Shown one piece after another: positions 1-7,426 of a DNA stretch of 64,000 bases. The first letter of the stretch is position 1, and each line of letters starts with the position of its first letter. Source of the DNA: Labilibaculum antarcticum. Lineage in GTDB: Bacteria; Bacteroidota; Bacteroidia; Bacteroidales; Marinifilaceae. The stretch is from contig NZ_AP018042.1 in the NCBI RefSeq assembly GCF_002356295.1, positions 4,186,361 to 4,250,360 on the forward strand, read 5' to 3'. A program made the translations under genes and the position numbers. The notes under the pieces are model-generated. The model was not told the DNA's origin, ran no database searches, and was given only the letters and a program-made list of their open reading frames with translations.

Positions 1-234
1 GTAGTGGTATTTTATTTTTTCATGATTCGTCCGCAAATGAAAAAGCAGAAGGATTTGAAGAAATTCCGTGAAGATTTGAAAAAAGGTGATAAGGTTGTAA
101 CTACAGGTGGTATTTACGGGAAAGTTATTGAGATTCAAGAGACTGTAATTATCATGGAAGTTGAAGGACAAAATCGTTTGAAAATTGACAAAGCAGCGGT
201 GGTTAAAGATATGAGTGATGTCGCTCAAAAATAA
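1..234 (+). CDS. yajC: YajC, preprotein translocase accessory subunit (5' truncated)
   Basis: Small inner-membrane protein of the SecDF-YajC complex that assists SecYEG-dependent export. The frame is already open at base 1. What is visible is the end of the single N-terminal membrane segment ([12 protein letters not shown]), the charged MKKQKD stretch and the soluble core with [12 protein letters not shown]. YajC proteins are usually about 100-110 residues, so some 25-30 residues lie left of the window and the GTG at base 4 is unlikely to be the start. A terminator follows, then ybbR and coaE, an order common in Bacteroidales. Confidence 0.93.
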   Translation, partial: VVVFYFFMIRPQMKKQKDLKKFREDLKKGDKVVTTGGIYGKVIEIQETVIIMEVEGQNRLKIDKAAVVKDMSDVAQK

Positions 235-241
235 TTGTTTT

Positions 242-270
242 GACTGTGCTCTTTGAGCACAGTCTCTTTT
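242..270 (+). terminator. Intrinsic terminator after yajC
   Basis: GACTGTGCT and AGCACAGTC form a perfect 9-bp stem around CTTTG and are followed by TCTTTTT. It lies 10 bases after the yajC stop and before the ybbR start. Confidence 0.8.
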
Positions 271-285
271 TAAACTTTCCAAACA

Positions 286-1299
286 TTGGGTATTCCAGAT
301 CTTCAAAAGGTAAAGGCGTTTTTTAATACAGGAAAAATCGCTTCGAATAAGAAACTACTTGTGTATGTTTTTTTTGTTGGGATTGCTACAATATTTTGGT
401 TCTTAAATGCTCTGGGTAAAGAATATACAACTACGGTAAACTACCCGGTACGTTACATTAATTTGCCACAGAATAAGGTTCTTACCAATAAGCTACCTGA
501 ACATTTTGCCTTAAAAGTTAATGCGTATGGTTTCGATTTGCTACGCTATAAGCTAAGTTCAGCTTTTCTATCTAATCCATTTGATGTTGGCCTTTATACT
601 AACAATCGCATGGAAAATAGCTCCCTTCGCAACTATTCTCTTACTACTTCTCAAATAGTGAACCTGTTCGAGAAGGATTTATCCTCAAGTATCAAATTGA
701 TAAGTATTTTACCGGATACGATCATGTTTGAGTTTTCTCCGATCGTAGAAAAGAAAGTTCCAATTAAGAGCATGGTTTCAATTAGCTTTGAACAACAATA
801 CATGCTTGATGAAGCAATCTCATTGGAAATGGACAGTGTGGTTTTGAAAGGCCCGAGTTCGAAGCTGGATAGTGTTTATTTTGTTGAGACCGAGAGACTT
901 GTTTTAAAAGATTTAAATAAGACAGCTAAAAGGAATGTTAGTTTAAAGCAGATTAAGGGGATTAAATTTTCTCAACGGAAAATTGAGATCACTGTCCCGG
1001 TAGAACAGTTTACCGAAGAGAAAATGAACGTTCCTGTGAAAGTAAGTAATTTGCCCGATTCTCTTTTACTTAGATTGTTTCCAGGGGATGTTAAGGTGTC
1101 TTATTTTGTAGGATTTAAAAAGCACGATAAGGTTTCTGCGGATTTGTTCGATATAAGAGTAGATTATAATCAGACCTCTGAGGAGGGGAGCAATAAGTTA
1201 AAGATAAGGTTGTTGAGTAATCCTAGTTTTGTAACGAATGTTCGTTTTCATCCTCAGGAAGTTACTTACCTAATAGAGAAGAAGAAATCATTCAAATAA
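286..1299 (+). CDS. YbbR-like (CdaR-type) membrane-anchored protein
   Basis: A 337-residue protein with one membrane segment near residues 24-42 (VYVFFVGIATIFWFLNAL) and an extracytoplasmic body rich in beta strands with repeated VPVKV-like motifs, as in YbbR-domain proteins. In Firmicutes the family regulates the c-di-AMP cyclase CdaA; in Bacteroidota its role is less clear, so only the architecture is claimed. The start is the TTG at 286, because no ATG precedes the membrane segment. It lies between yajC and coaE, the usual Bacteroidales neighbourhood. Confidence 0.8.
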   Translation: MGIPDLQKVKAFFNTGKIASNKKLLVYVFFVGIATIFWFLNALGKEYTTTVNYPVRYINLPQNKVLTNKLPEHFALKVNAYGFDLLRYKLSSAFLSNPFDVGLYTNNRMENSSLRNYSLTTSQIVNLFEKDLSSSIKLISILPDTIMFEFSPIVEKKVPIKSMVSISFEQQYMLDEAISLEMDSVVLKGPSSKLDSVYFVETERLVLKDLNKTAKRNVSLKQIKGIKFSQRKIEITVPVEQFTEEKMNVPVKVSNLPDSLLLRLFPGDVKVSYFVGFKKHDKVSADLFDIRVDYNQTSEEGSNKLKIRLLSNPSFVTNVRFHPQEVTYLIEKKKSFK

Positions 1300-1345
1300 A
1301 CCAGTATTACCTTCTGGTGAAAAGGAATATAAATAGGAACCAGTA

Positions 1346-1939
1346 ATGTTGAAAATTGGCTTAACAGGAGGCATCGGATCAGGAAAATCAATTGTTGGGA
1401 AAGCATTTGAGATGATGGGAGTTCCTGTTTATGTTGCCGATATTGAGGCGAAAAGATTAATGGTTTCAAATGAGGAAGTGCGGAAATTAATAATTTCCCG
1501 TTTTGGACATGGAATTTATGATTCCAATTTAAATTTAAATCGAAAATTATTAGCCGAAATTGTATTCAATGACTCAGAATCATTAAAAGCTATTAATTCA
1601 ATTGTTCATCCTGCTGTTAGAGCTGATTTTAAAAGATGGAGTAATCAATATTCTCAAATCGCCTATGTGATACAAGAATCTGCTATTCTTTTTGATACGG
1701 GTTTATATCGGGATTTCGATAAAATTATTACGGTTACTGCTGAAGAAGAGATAAGAATTCAAAGAGTAGTTGATCGAGATTCGGCGGGTAGAGAACAAAT
1801 CGTGGAAAGAATGAGAAATCAACTTTCGGAATCTGAAAGGATTGCAAGAGCAGATTTTGTAATTTACAACAGCACGGAGTTGATCCTTCCTCAAATTGAC
1901 CTGATTGATAAGCAAATTAGGTTTCTGGCCAGCAGATAA
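1346..1939 (+). CDS. coaE: Dephospho-CoA kinase
   Basis: Catalyses the last step of coenzyme A synthesis, phosphorylating the 3'-hydroxyl of dephospho-CoA with ATP in the cytoplasm. At 197 residues it has the normal family length. The P-loop GLTGGIGSGKS is at residues 6-16, followed by the conserved YVADIEAKRLM region, HPAVRADF in the CoA-domain lid, ESAILFDTG and the RIQRVVDRD segment. The ATG at 1346 puts the P-loop in its expected place. It starts 46 bases after ybbR and is probably co-transcribed with it. Confidence 0.96.
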   Translation: MLKIGLTGGIGSGKSIVGKAFEMMGVPVYVADIEAKRLMVSNEEVRKLIISRFGHGIYDSNLNLNRKLLAEIVFNDSESLKAINSIVHPAVRADFKRWSNQYSQIAYVIQESAILFDTGLYRDFDKIITVTAEEEIRIQRVVDRDSAGREQIVERMRNQLSESERIARADFVIYNSTELILPQIDLIDKQIRFLASR

Positions 1940-2052
1940 ATTCAATACATGTTAAACTTTGTTAATAGAATCGCTTTTTTAGAAGTGCGATTTATAAATA
2001 GATTATCTTTTGTTTTCTTTGCTTACTAGAAAATAAGGATTGTCAAATAATT

Positions 2053-2784
2053 TTGGACCAGAAAATGGGAAAATACGGAAGATGGATTGCTGGAGGATTA
2101 GGTTGGGCTTTTTTAGGGCCAATTGGTGGTGTGTTAGGGTTTATGTTAGGATCGGCGATAGATACCGTTGAGATTGAGAAAGGTCACGTTCGCGGTACTA
2201 CAAGGCAAGGTGATTTTGTAATGAGCTTGCTGATTTTGGTTGCTGCTGTAATGAAGGCGGATGGAAAAATATTAAAAGCAGAATTAGATTACGTAAAAGA
2301 ATATTTGGTAAAAAGTTTTGGTGCTGGACGAGCTAGCGAGGCAATTACCATGCTGCGTGATATTTTAAAACAAAATGTATCCGTAGAAGAGGTTTGTCAG
2401 CAAATTCAGCACAATCTAGATTATTCCTCTCGATTACAATTGATGCATTTTTTGTTTGGAATTGCTCAGGCTGACGGAGCTATATCAGAAACAGAGCTGA
2501 ATTTGATTGATAAAATATCATATTACCTGAAGATTCAATCCGGTGATTATAATTCGATTAAATCCATGTTTATTCAATCGACAGAATCAAGTTATAAAAT
2601 ACTTGATTTAGCAAGGGATGCTTCTGATGATGACGTGAAAAAGGCTTATCGGAAAATGGCAGTTAAATATCATCCTGATAAAGTAAGTTACTTGGGCGAA
2701 GATGTGCAGGAGGCTGCTAAGGAAAAGTTTCAAAAACTAAGCGAAGCCTACGAAAAGCTAAAAAAGGAAAGAGGATTTGCATAA
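2053..2784 (+). CDS. TerB-like / DnaJ-domain co-chaperone (DjlA-like)
   Basis: A 243-residue protein in three parts: a glycine-rich hydrophobic N-terminus (about residues 12-35, GGLGWAFLGPIGGVLGFMLG), a TerB-type helical domain (about 55-165, with VAAVMKADGKI and GIAQADGAI), and a C-terminal J domain (about 178-243) with the HPD motif in KYHPDK. The layout matches DjlA-like membrane co-chaperones that stimulate DnaK ATPase. The listed TTG start gives four extra residues; the ATG at 2065 is an equally good start. It stands alone on the strand. Confidence 0.85.
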   Translation: MDQKMGKYGRWIAGGLGWAFLGPIGGVLGFMLGSAIDTVEIEKGHVRGTTRQGDFVMSLLILVAAVMKADGKILKAELDYVKEYLVKSFGAGRASEAITMLRDILKQNVSVEEVCQQIQHNLDYSSRLQLMHFLFGIAQADGAISETELNLIDKISYYLKIQSGDYNSIKSMFIQSTESSYKILDLARDASDDDVKKAYRKMAVKYHPDKVSYLGEDVQEAAKEKFQKLSEAYEKLKKERGFA

Positions 2785-2843
2785 TCTGTATTGATTCTAA
2801 GATTTTTTTTTGCAAAAATATTTTTTTAACTACAATGGAATTA

Positions 2844-2851
2844 TAAATTTG
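2844..2851 (+). promoter_or_regulatory. Probable -7 promoter element for the DUF5606 gene
   Basis: TAAATTTG matches the Bacteroidota -7 consensus TAnnTTTG and lies 25 bases before the ATG at 2877. The upstream -33 region is only a poly-T tract. Confidence 0.5.
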
Positions 2852-2876
2852 TGCTTCCAAATATAAAAATGAAAAT

Positions 2877-3290
2877 ATGTTGAAAGGAATATTAGCCATC
2901 GCAGGACACACAGGTCTTTTTAAAATGGTTTCTAACTCAAAGAATGCATTAATTGTAGAGTCTTTGATTGATAAAAAGCGTATGGCTGCTTATGCATCCT
3001 CTAAAATTAGTGCTTTAGAAGATATTGCTATTTTTACAGAAGAAGGAGATGTTCAATTAGCCGAGGTTTTTAAAAGTATTAAGGACAAAGAAAACGGTGG
3101 ACAAGCTATTAGTCACAAAGCCTCAGGAAATGAACTGAAAGCTTACATGGCTGAAGTATTGCCAAGTTATGATGAAGATCGTGTATATGTTTCTGACATG
3201 AAAAAGGTTTTTCAGTGGTACAATATTCTACAGGAAAATAATTTGTTAGATGTTGTTGAGGCCGTAGAAGAAACAAAAGAGGAAGAGTAA
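2877..3290 (+). CDS. DUF5606-family conserved protein
   Basis: A 137-residue soluble protein beginning MLKGILAIAGHTGLFKMV, the hallmark start of the Bacteroidota-specific DUF5606 family. The first half resembles a small beta-rich domain (ALIVESLIDKKRMAAYASSKISAL), the second half is helical and acidic. No catalytic motif or signal peptide is visible. Function is unknown. It has its own promoter-like element and terminator, so it is probably monocistronic. Confidence 0.8.
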   Translation: MLKGILAIAGHTGLFKMVSNSKNALIVESLIDKKRMAAYASSKISALEDIAIFTEEGDVQLAEVFKSIKDKENGGQAISHKASGNELKAYMAEVLPSYDEDRVYVSDMKKVFQWYNILQENNLLDVVEAVEETKEEE

Positions 3291-3307
3291 AACTTCTATA
3301 TAATTTT

Positions 3308-3342
3308 AAAAAGCTGTCTATGGTAATAGGCAGCTTTTTTTT
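3308..3342 (+). terminator. Intrinsic terminator after the DUF5606 gene
   Basis: AAAGCTGTCTA and TAGGCAGCTTT pair around a short loop and run into a nine-T tract. Confidence 0.8.
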
Positions 3343-3399
3343 TGCCGGTTTTTGATTGTTAACTATGGTTTTTTTGCGAAATTGTAAGTAAGCATTGAA

Positions 3400-3406
3400 A
3401 AAGGAG
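3400..3406 (+). promoter_or_regulatory. Shine-Dalgarno site deciding the acetyltransferase start
   Basis: AAGGAGG with a six-base spacer to the ATG at 3413. Strong Shine-Dalgarno motifs are uncommon in Bacteroidota and this one excludes the upstream TTG at 3395. Confidence 0.65.
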
Positions 3407-3412
3407 GTTTGG

Positions 3413-3934
3413 ATGATATCGGAAATTGATAAAAGGTGCATTGTGTTAAAGAGATTAAAGCCTGGAGATGAGCAGGATCTTGTTAAATATGCAAGTGATC
3501 CTGATGTGGCTCGCTTCCTAAGGAACAGCTTTTCTTATCCATATACACTTAAAGATGCTCAACGTTGGATTCATTATGTGAATCATATTGCTAAAGGATA
3601 TTTTAGAGCAATTGATTTTAATAATGAAGTAGTTGGTTGCATTGGTGTCGAAAAGGAGGAAGATGTATTTTGTAAATCGGCTGAATTGGGCTATTGGATT
3701 GGACAAAAATTTTGGAGAAAGGGGATCATGACACATGTTGTGAAAAAAACGATTGAGCATGCCTTTTTTCATATGGATATAGTAAGGTTGTATGCAAATG
3801 TTTTTGAGGGAAATATAGGATCTGTAAAGGTTTTGGAAAAAGCAGGGTTTGTTCAGGAAGCAGTTTTAAAGGATGCTGTTTATAAAAATGGTGTTTATTT
3901 AGATCAACTGATTTTCACTATTGTTAGAAGATAA
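3413..3934 (+). CDS. GNAT-family N-acetyltransferase (RimJ/RimL type)
   Basis: Predicted acetyl-CoA dependent N-acetyltransferase of the GNAT_3 (RimL-like) subgroup; the substrate cannot be told from sequence. Conserved parts are RLKPGDEQDLVKYASDPDVARF at the N-terminus, the acetyl-CoA binding segment around YWIGQKFWRKGIMTHVVK (about residues 98-115), and the NIGSVKVLEKAGFVQEA segment near the end. The frame is open from a TTG at 3395, but AAGGAGG at 3400-3406 lies six bases before the ATG at 3413, which fixes the start there. It converges with the next gene on a shared hairpin. Confidence 0.85.
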   Translation: MISEIDKRCIVLKRLKPGDEQDLVKYASDPDVARFLRNSFSYPYTLKDAQRWIHYVNHIAKGYFRAIDFNNEVVGCIGVEKEEDVFCKSAELGYWIGQKFWRKGIMTHVVKKTIEHAFFHMDIVRLYANVFEGNIGSVKVLEKAGFVQEAVLKDAVYKNGVYLDQLIFTIVRR

Positions 3935-3935
3935 A

Positions 3936-3958
3936 AAAAAGAGGCATAAGCCTCTTTC
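3936..3958. terminator. Bidirectional terminator between convergent genes
   Basis: AAAGAGGC ATAA GCCTCTTT is a perfect 8-bp stem with T-rich sequence on both sides, serving the acetyltransferase (+) and the 408-residue protein (-). Confidence 0.8.
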
Positions 3959-3959
3959 T

Positions 3960-5186
3960 TTATTTTCCATCGAAAATGATGTTGTAACTTTCCCAGAATT
4001 TTTTGTCGTAAGGCATGTTCTCGTAATAGGCTCTTTTTTCTATTATTTCCGGGTTGCTTGTATTTATTTTAGTGATCAGCATTTCAGTATTGATATCCAC
4101 TAAAGTGATTTCTTTGGTTTTTTTATCTTGCACCTTGTGATGACGCTTGTAATTCACATAGCTCAGGTAATATCTTCCTGAATGTTGCTTGTAGGTAACA
4201 CTAAAATCGTATTCTATTTTTAATGGCTTCCACTTTTGTCGTTCTTCATTCACGTAAAAACTTCTTCCTTGCGATGAATAATTGCTGGCAACCACATGCG
4301 TTTCATTTTTGATCACTGCAAAGTCTTTTATTTTGATGTAGATTTTCCCAGAATATTCTTTGGCGTAATAATCACCTGTGTTGCTTAGCATTGGTTTTTT
4401 ACTTTTGTATCCAATAACCCAGATTGAATCATTCTCGTATTCTGTGATTTGCTCTAACTTTAAATTGTAAAAGTCAATATGATTACTGTTTAGGATATTT
4501 CCGCGACCACGAACAATGTCCATCTCCAATAATTCATCTAAGTAGGTGGAGCCATCAGCAAGCGATGCGTTCTCAAAATTCTTTCGTACTTGCAGAAATT
4601 TATACCCGCGTTCTTTAAATACCTGATAGGCATCTGCTCTTTGGTATCCTTTGTCGTCGTAAATACGGATTGCCGCTTCACGAAGACGATTTAGCTCACT
4701 ATTTTTAAATTTTTCAGATCGATAATAAACGTCGTAATTAAAAGGGGTTTGTAAATAATTTTCAGAAATTCGTTCAATCGCAGTTTTTATTCTTTTCTTT
4801 AAAACTAACGATTGAGCAGTAATCTCAACTTCAGCAATGCTGTAATTCTTTGGAGTTAGTTTGATTCGTAATGTGTCTTCCTGAATGCAGTTTTTTACAC
4901 TATTTGAGAATGTGGAGTAACCAACAGCCGAAGCTTGTATGGTTTTGTCAATTAAACTACCTGGGATTTTTAGTTCGAAAACACCATCCATATTAGAGGC
5001 GGCTCCAATATATGATCCTATAACTCCAACATTAGCAAAAGGAATTGGTTCGTTGTTTTGGTCGTTAGTCAGTTTGCCGACAATTCGAATTAATTTTATA
5101 TTTTGTTCAGATTTGTTTTCCTCCTGAGCTTTAACCGAAAAGGCTAATGTGATTACAGCAAGGAACAGAGTAATGTATTTTTGCAT
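3960..5186 (-). CDS. Secreted protein with N-terminal CarboxypepD_reg-like domain
   Basis: A 408-residue envelope protein with a Sec signal peptide (MQKYITLFLAVITLAFSVKAQ) and, at about residues 33-115, a carboxypeptidase-regulatory-like domain (IRIVGKLTNDQNNEPIPFAN...NMDGVFELKIPG). This domain also begins SusC receptors, but no plug or barrel follows. The rest is a conserved Bacteroidota region of unknown function with many aromatic residues and beta strands, ending in KKFWESYN. It is likely periplasmic or outer-membrane associated. A TATCTTTG -7-like element lies at 5319-5326 on the minus strand, about 130 bases upstream. Confidence 0.7.
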   Translation of the reverse strand: MQKYITLFLAVITLAFSVKAQEENKSEQNIKLIRIVGKLTNDQNNEPIPFANVGVIGSYIGAASNMDGVFELKIPGSLIDKTIQASAVGYSTFSNSVKNCIQEDTLRIKLTPKNYSIAEVEITAQSLVLKKRIKTAIERISENYLQTPFNYDVYYRSEKFKNSELNRLREAAIRIYDDKGYQRADAYQVFKERGYKFLQVRKNFENASLADGSTYLDELLEMDIVRGRGNILNSNHIDFYNLKLEQITEYENDSIWVIGYKSKKPMLSNTGDYYAKEYSGKIYIKIKDFAVIKNETHVVASNYSSQGRSFYVNEERQKWKPLKIEYDFSVTYKQHSGRYYLSYVNYKRHHKVQDKKTKEITLVDINTEMLITKINTSNPEIIEKRAYYENMPYDKKFWESYNIIFDGK

Positions 5187-5497
5187 AAGTATAAGGAGTT
5201 TGAATATTTTTAGTAAAATTAGATTCTAAATTAGTTGTAAGCTATCAATTCTCTTGCCAGAATTGAGAACTGTGTGTAATTTTATCTTTTTATTTTAATT
5301 TGAAAGAAATATTTCTTACAAAGATATGTTTATGACAGATTCAGAAAAGTAAAAGGTGTGGTTTTCATGATAAAAAATGTTAATTTTTATCATATGAGTT
5401 TATTTTTTGTTGAATTAGAAATACCTTCGTTTGCAATAAGCTTTCAATACGACCAGATCAATTTGGTTTCTTAAACTCATTAATAAATAGTGATCCT
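5187..5497. other. Divergent intergenic region
   Basis: About 310 AT-rich bases between two divergent genes. The only recognisable element is the minus-strand TATCTTTG (5319-5326), a full match to TAnnTTTG. No ORF or convincing RNA structure is seen. Confidence 0.5.
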
Positions 5498-6184
5498 ATG
5501 AAAAAAAAAATTATTATCCTGTCAATTCTTCCATTATTTCTTCTGTCATGTGTAGTATCAAAGAAAAAGTATGAAGAATTAGAATATGCAAAACGCCGAA
5601 GTGATGCAAAAGTGGTTGCTCTCGATAATGAGAATTCGAAAAAAGGTCAACATATTAGTCAGTTGAATTCTAAGTTGGATCGAACGCTAATGGAGTATAA
5701 CGAAATGAAGAATAGCATGTCTGAGAGCAATGCTATGAAGAATACTGAAATTGATGATTTAAGTACGGACTTGATGGGACTTGCTTCGGATACGACAGAA
5801 CTTAAGGTTCGTTTGATGGAAACATTGGATAAGTATAATTCTGCCTTGAATCTAAATGATCAAAATAATGTGAAGATTTCGGGTTTGTTAAAACAAATTG
5901 AATCGTTAAAATTGGAGTCTGGTAAGTTGAGTCAGGATTTAAAGACTGCAACTATTGATGCTGATTGGGAAAAGAAAAAAATAGCTACAGAAATTAAAAA
6001 GAATAGTGATTTGATCTCAATGAAAGATAAGGAGATTGAAAACCTAAAGGCTGAAATTAAAGAAAAGGATGGTAAGCTAAGTTGGTTGCGAAAGGTTCAG
6101 GATGAAAATGAAGCTGAAATTGAAAAACTGACCAATCAAGTTAAGTTGTATAAGAAAGAGTACGAGAAGGCTGTTGCAAAATAA
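5498..6184 (+). CDS. Coiled-coil lipoprotein
   Basis: A 228-residue probable lipoprotein: signal peptide with lipobox LLSC at residues 15-18, then almost entirely heptad-rich helix (residues about 25-225, many E/K/L/N). The YEELEYAKRRSDAKV-like segment resembles the N-terminal coiled coil found before OmpA domains in Bacteroidota, but no OmpA domain follows here. A structural or tethering role in the periplasm is an inference. The following methyltransferase frame overlaps its end, although the likely methyltransferase start lies 25 bases later. Confidence 0.7.
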   Translation: MKKKIIILSILPLFLLSCVVSKKKYEELEYAKRRSDAKVVALDNENSKKGQHISQLNSKLDRTLMEYNEMKNSMSESNAMKNTEIDDLSTDLMGLASDTTELKVRLMETLDKYNSALNLNDQNNVKISGLLKQIESLKLESGKLSQDLKTATIDADWEKKKIATEIKKNSDLISMKDKEIENLKAEIKEKDGKLSWLRKVQDENEAEIEKLTNQVKLYKKEYEKAVAK

Positions 6185-6209
6185 GTTTTTTTCAAGAATA
6201 GATTATATT

Positions 6210-6812
6210 ATGAGTAAGATGTGGGATCAGCGTTATGCTGAATCGAAATATATTTATGGAAAGAAGGCCAATGCATTTTTCGAAGAGCAATTAAATCTTC
6301 TTAGTTCAGGCAAAGTATTACTGCCTGCAGAAGGAGAGGGCCGAAATGCGGCTTACGCTGCCAGCAAAGGGTGGGCCGTTGATGCCTTTGATTACAGTAA
6401 GCAGGCAGTTGAAAATGCTCGGGTATTCTTCGAGGAAAATAAGGTTGATGTAAATATGTATCATGGGAGTATTTTAGATCATCCTACAGTTGTCGAAAAA
6501 TATGATGCTCTTGCCCTACTTTATTTGCATTTGCCTTCGCAGGAAAGAATGAAAACTCATCACTTTGTTGCTGATTCCTTGAAACCTGGTGGAGTTGTTG
6601 TAATGGAAGTTTTCTCGAAAAGACAAATCGGTCGAAATTCCGGAGGACCGCAAAAGGAAGATATGCTCTACGATATTTTAGAAATCAGACGGGATTTTCA
6701 TGAATTTGACATCTCTGTTTTAGAGGAAGTTGAAATTTATCTTTCAGAAGGAAAATTGCATAATGGAAATGCGATGGTGATTCGATTTGTTGGACGGAAA
6801 AAGAACATTTAG
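6210..6812 (+). CDS. Class I SAM-dependent methyltransferase (TehB/TPMT-like)
   Basis: About 200 residues, cytoplasmic. It has the MWDQRYAESKYIYGKKANAF start typical of the TehB/thiopurine methyltransferase-like group, then the SAM-binding motif VLLPAEGEGRNAAYAASKGW (VLDxGxGxG equivalent, about residues 37-56) and the acidic VDAFDYS loop. Substrate unknown; relatives act on tellurite or thiols. The frame is open from 6174, but the extra residues are not family-like and the ATG at 6210 gives the canonical N-terminus. Confidence 0.85.
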   Translation: MSKMWDQRYAESKYIYGKKANAFFEEQLNLLSSGKVLLPAEGEGRNAAYAASKGWAVDAFDYSKQAVENARVFFEENKVDVNMYHGSILDHPTVVEKYDALALLYLHLPSQERMKTHHFVADSLKPGGVVVMEVFSKRQIGRNSGGPQKEDMLYDILEIRRDFHEFDISVLEEVEIYLSEGKLHNGNAMVIRFVGRKKNI

Positions 6813-6817
6813 ATATC

Positions 6818-6848
6818 TTGATTAATTAATTTTGAATTTTTAGCTTTG
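6818..6848 (+). promoter_or_regulatory. Promoter with very short or no leader
   Basis: CTTG ending at 6820, a 20-base spacer, then TAGCTTTG at 6841-6848 gives a -33/-7 pair of the Bacteroidota type. The ATG at 6854 is only five bases after the -7 element, so the transcript would be leaderless or nearly so. Confidence 0.5.
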
Positions 6849-6853
6849 CGCTC

Positions 6854-7252
6854 ATGGAAGTTTTATTACTAGCACTAGTGGGAATTGCGGGAATTGCATT
6901 TTTAACCACCTATTTTGGGCAGCGTTGGAAATCGAAAAAAGATGGGGATGAGGAAAGTGAAACTTCAGAAGAACCATTGGAGGAGTGCTGTGGTGCACAT
7001 GAGATTTGCGAAACTGATTTGATTAATAAAATGTCTGAGGAAATATTATATTATGAAGACCAAGAATTAGATGCGTATAGGAACTTCGAAGAAAACGATT
7101 TTAATGATGATCAAATTGATGAGTTCCGTGAGGTCCTTTATTCTTTGAAGCAAAATGAAATGGAAGGGTGGTTGAGGAGTTTAGAACTTCGAAAAATAGA
7201 ACTTCCTTCCATAATAAAATCAGAAGTTGTGTTTATGCTCGTTAATGAATGA
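6854..7252 (+). CDS. Conserved Bacteroidota membrane-anchored protein with CCGAHxxC motif
   Basis: A 132-residue protein with one N-terminal membrane segment (about residues 2-20) followed by an acidic linker and a cytoplasmic domain. The conserved ECCGAHEICETD motif (about residues 45-56) holds three cysteines and a histidine, suggesting metal binding. It resembles a small protein conserved in Bacteroides, sometimes loosely labelled phospholipase in databases, but no hydrolase motif is seen here. Function unknown. Confidence 0.7.
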   Translation: MEVLLLALVGIAGIAFLTTYFGQRWKSKKDGDEESETSEEPLEECCGAHEICETDLINKMSEEILYYEDQELDAYRNFEENDFNDDQIDEFREVLYSLKQNEMEGWLRSLELRKIELPSIIKSEVVFMLVNE

Positions 7253-7398
7253 AGAAATACTGATGACACGGATGTGCTTATCATGGGCAAGGTTTTGATT
7301 TTCAGTATAAAAAATATCAATACCGATCTGTCCGCCGCCTTATATTTTCTCCTGTGGTATAATACTATAAAAGATGGTTTAGTTCGCAATTAAATTCG

Positions 7399-7406
7399 TA
7401 CCTTTG
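7399..7406 (+). promoter_or_regulatory. -7 promoter element of the DEAD-box helicase gene
   Basis: TACCTTTG is an exact TAnnTTTG match, 20 bases before the helicase ATG at 7427. The -33 region is weak. Confidence 0.55.
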
Positions 7407-7426
7407 CGGCTCATAAATTTTATAGA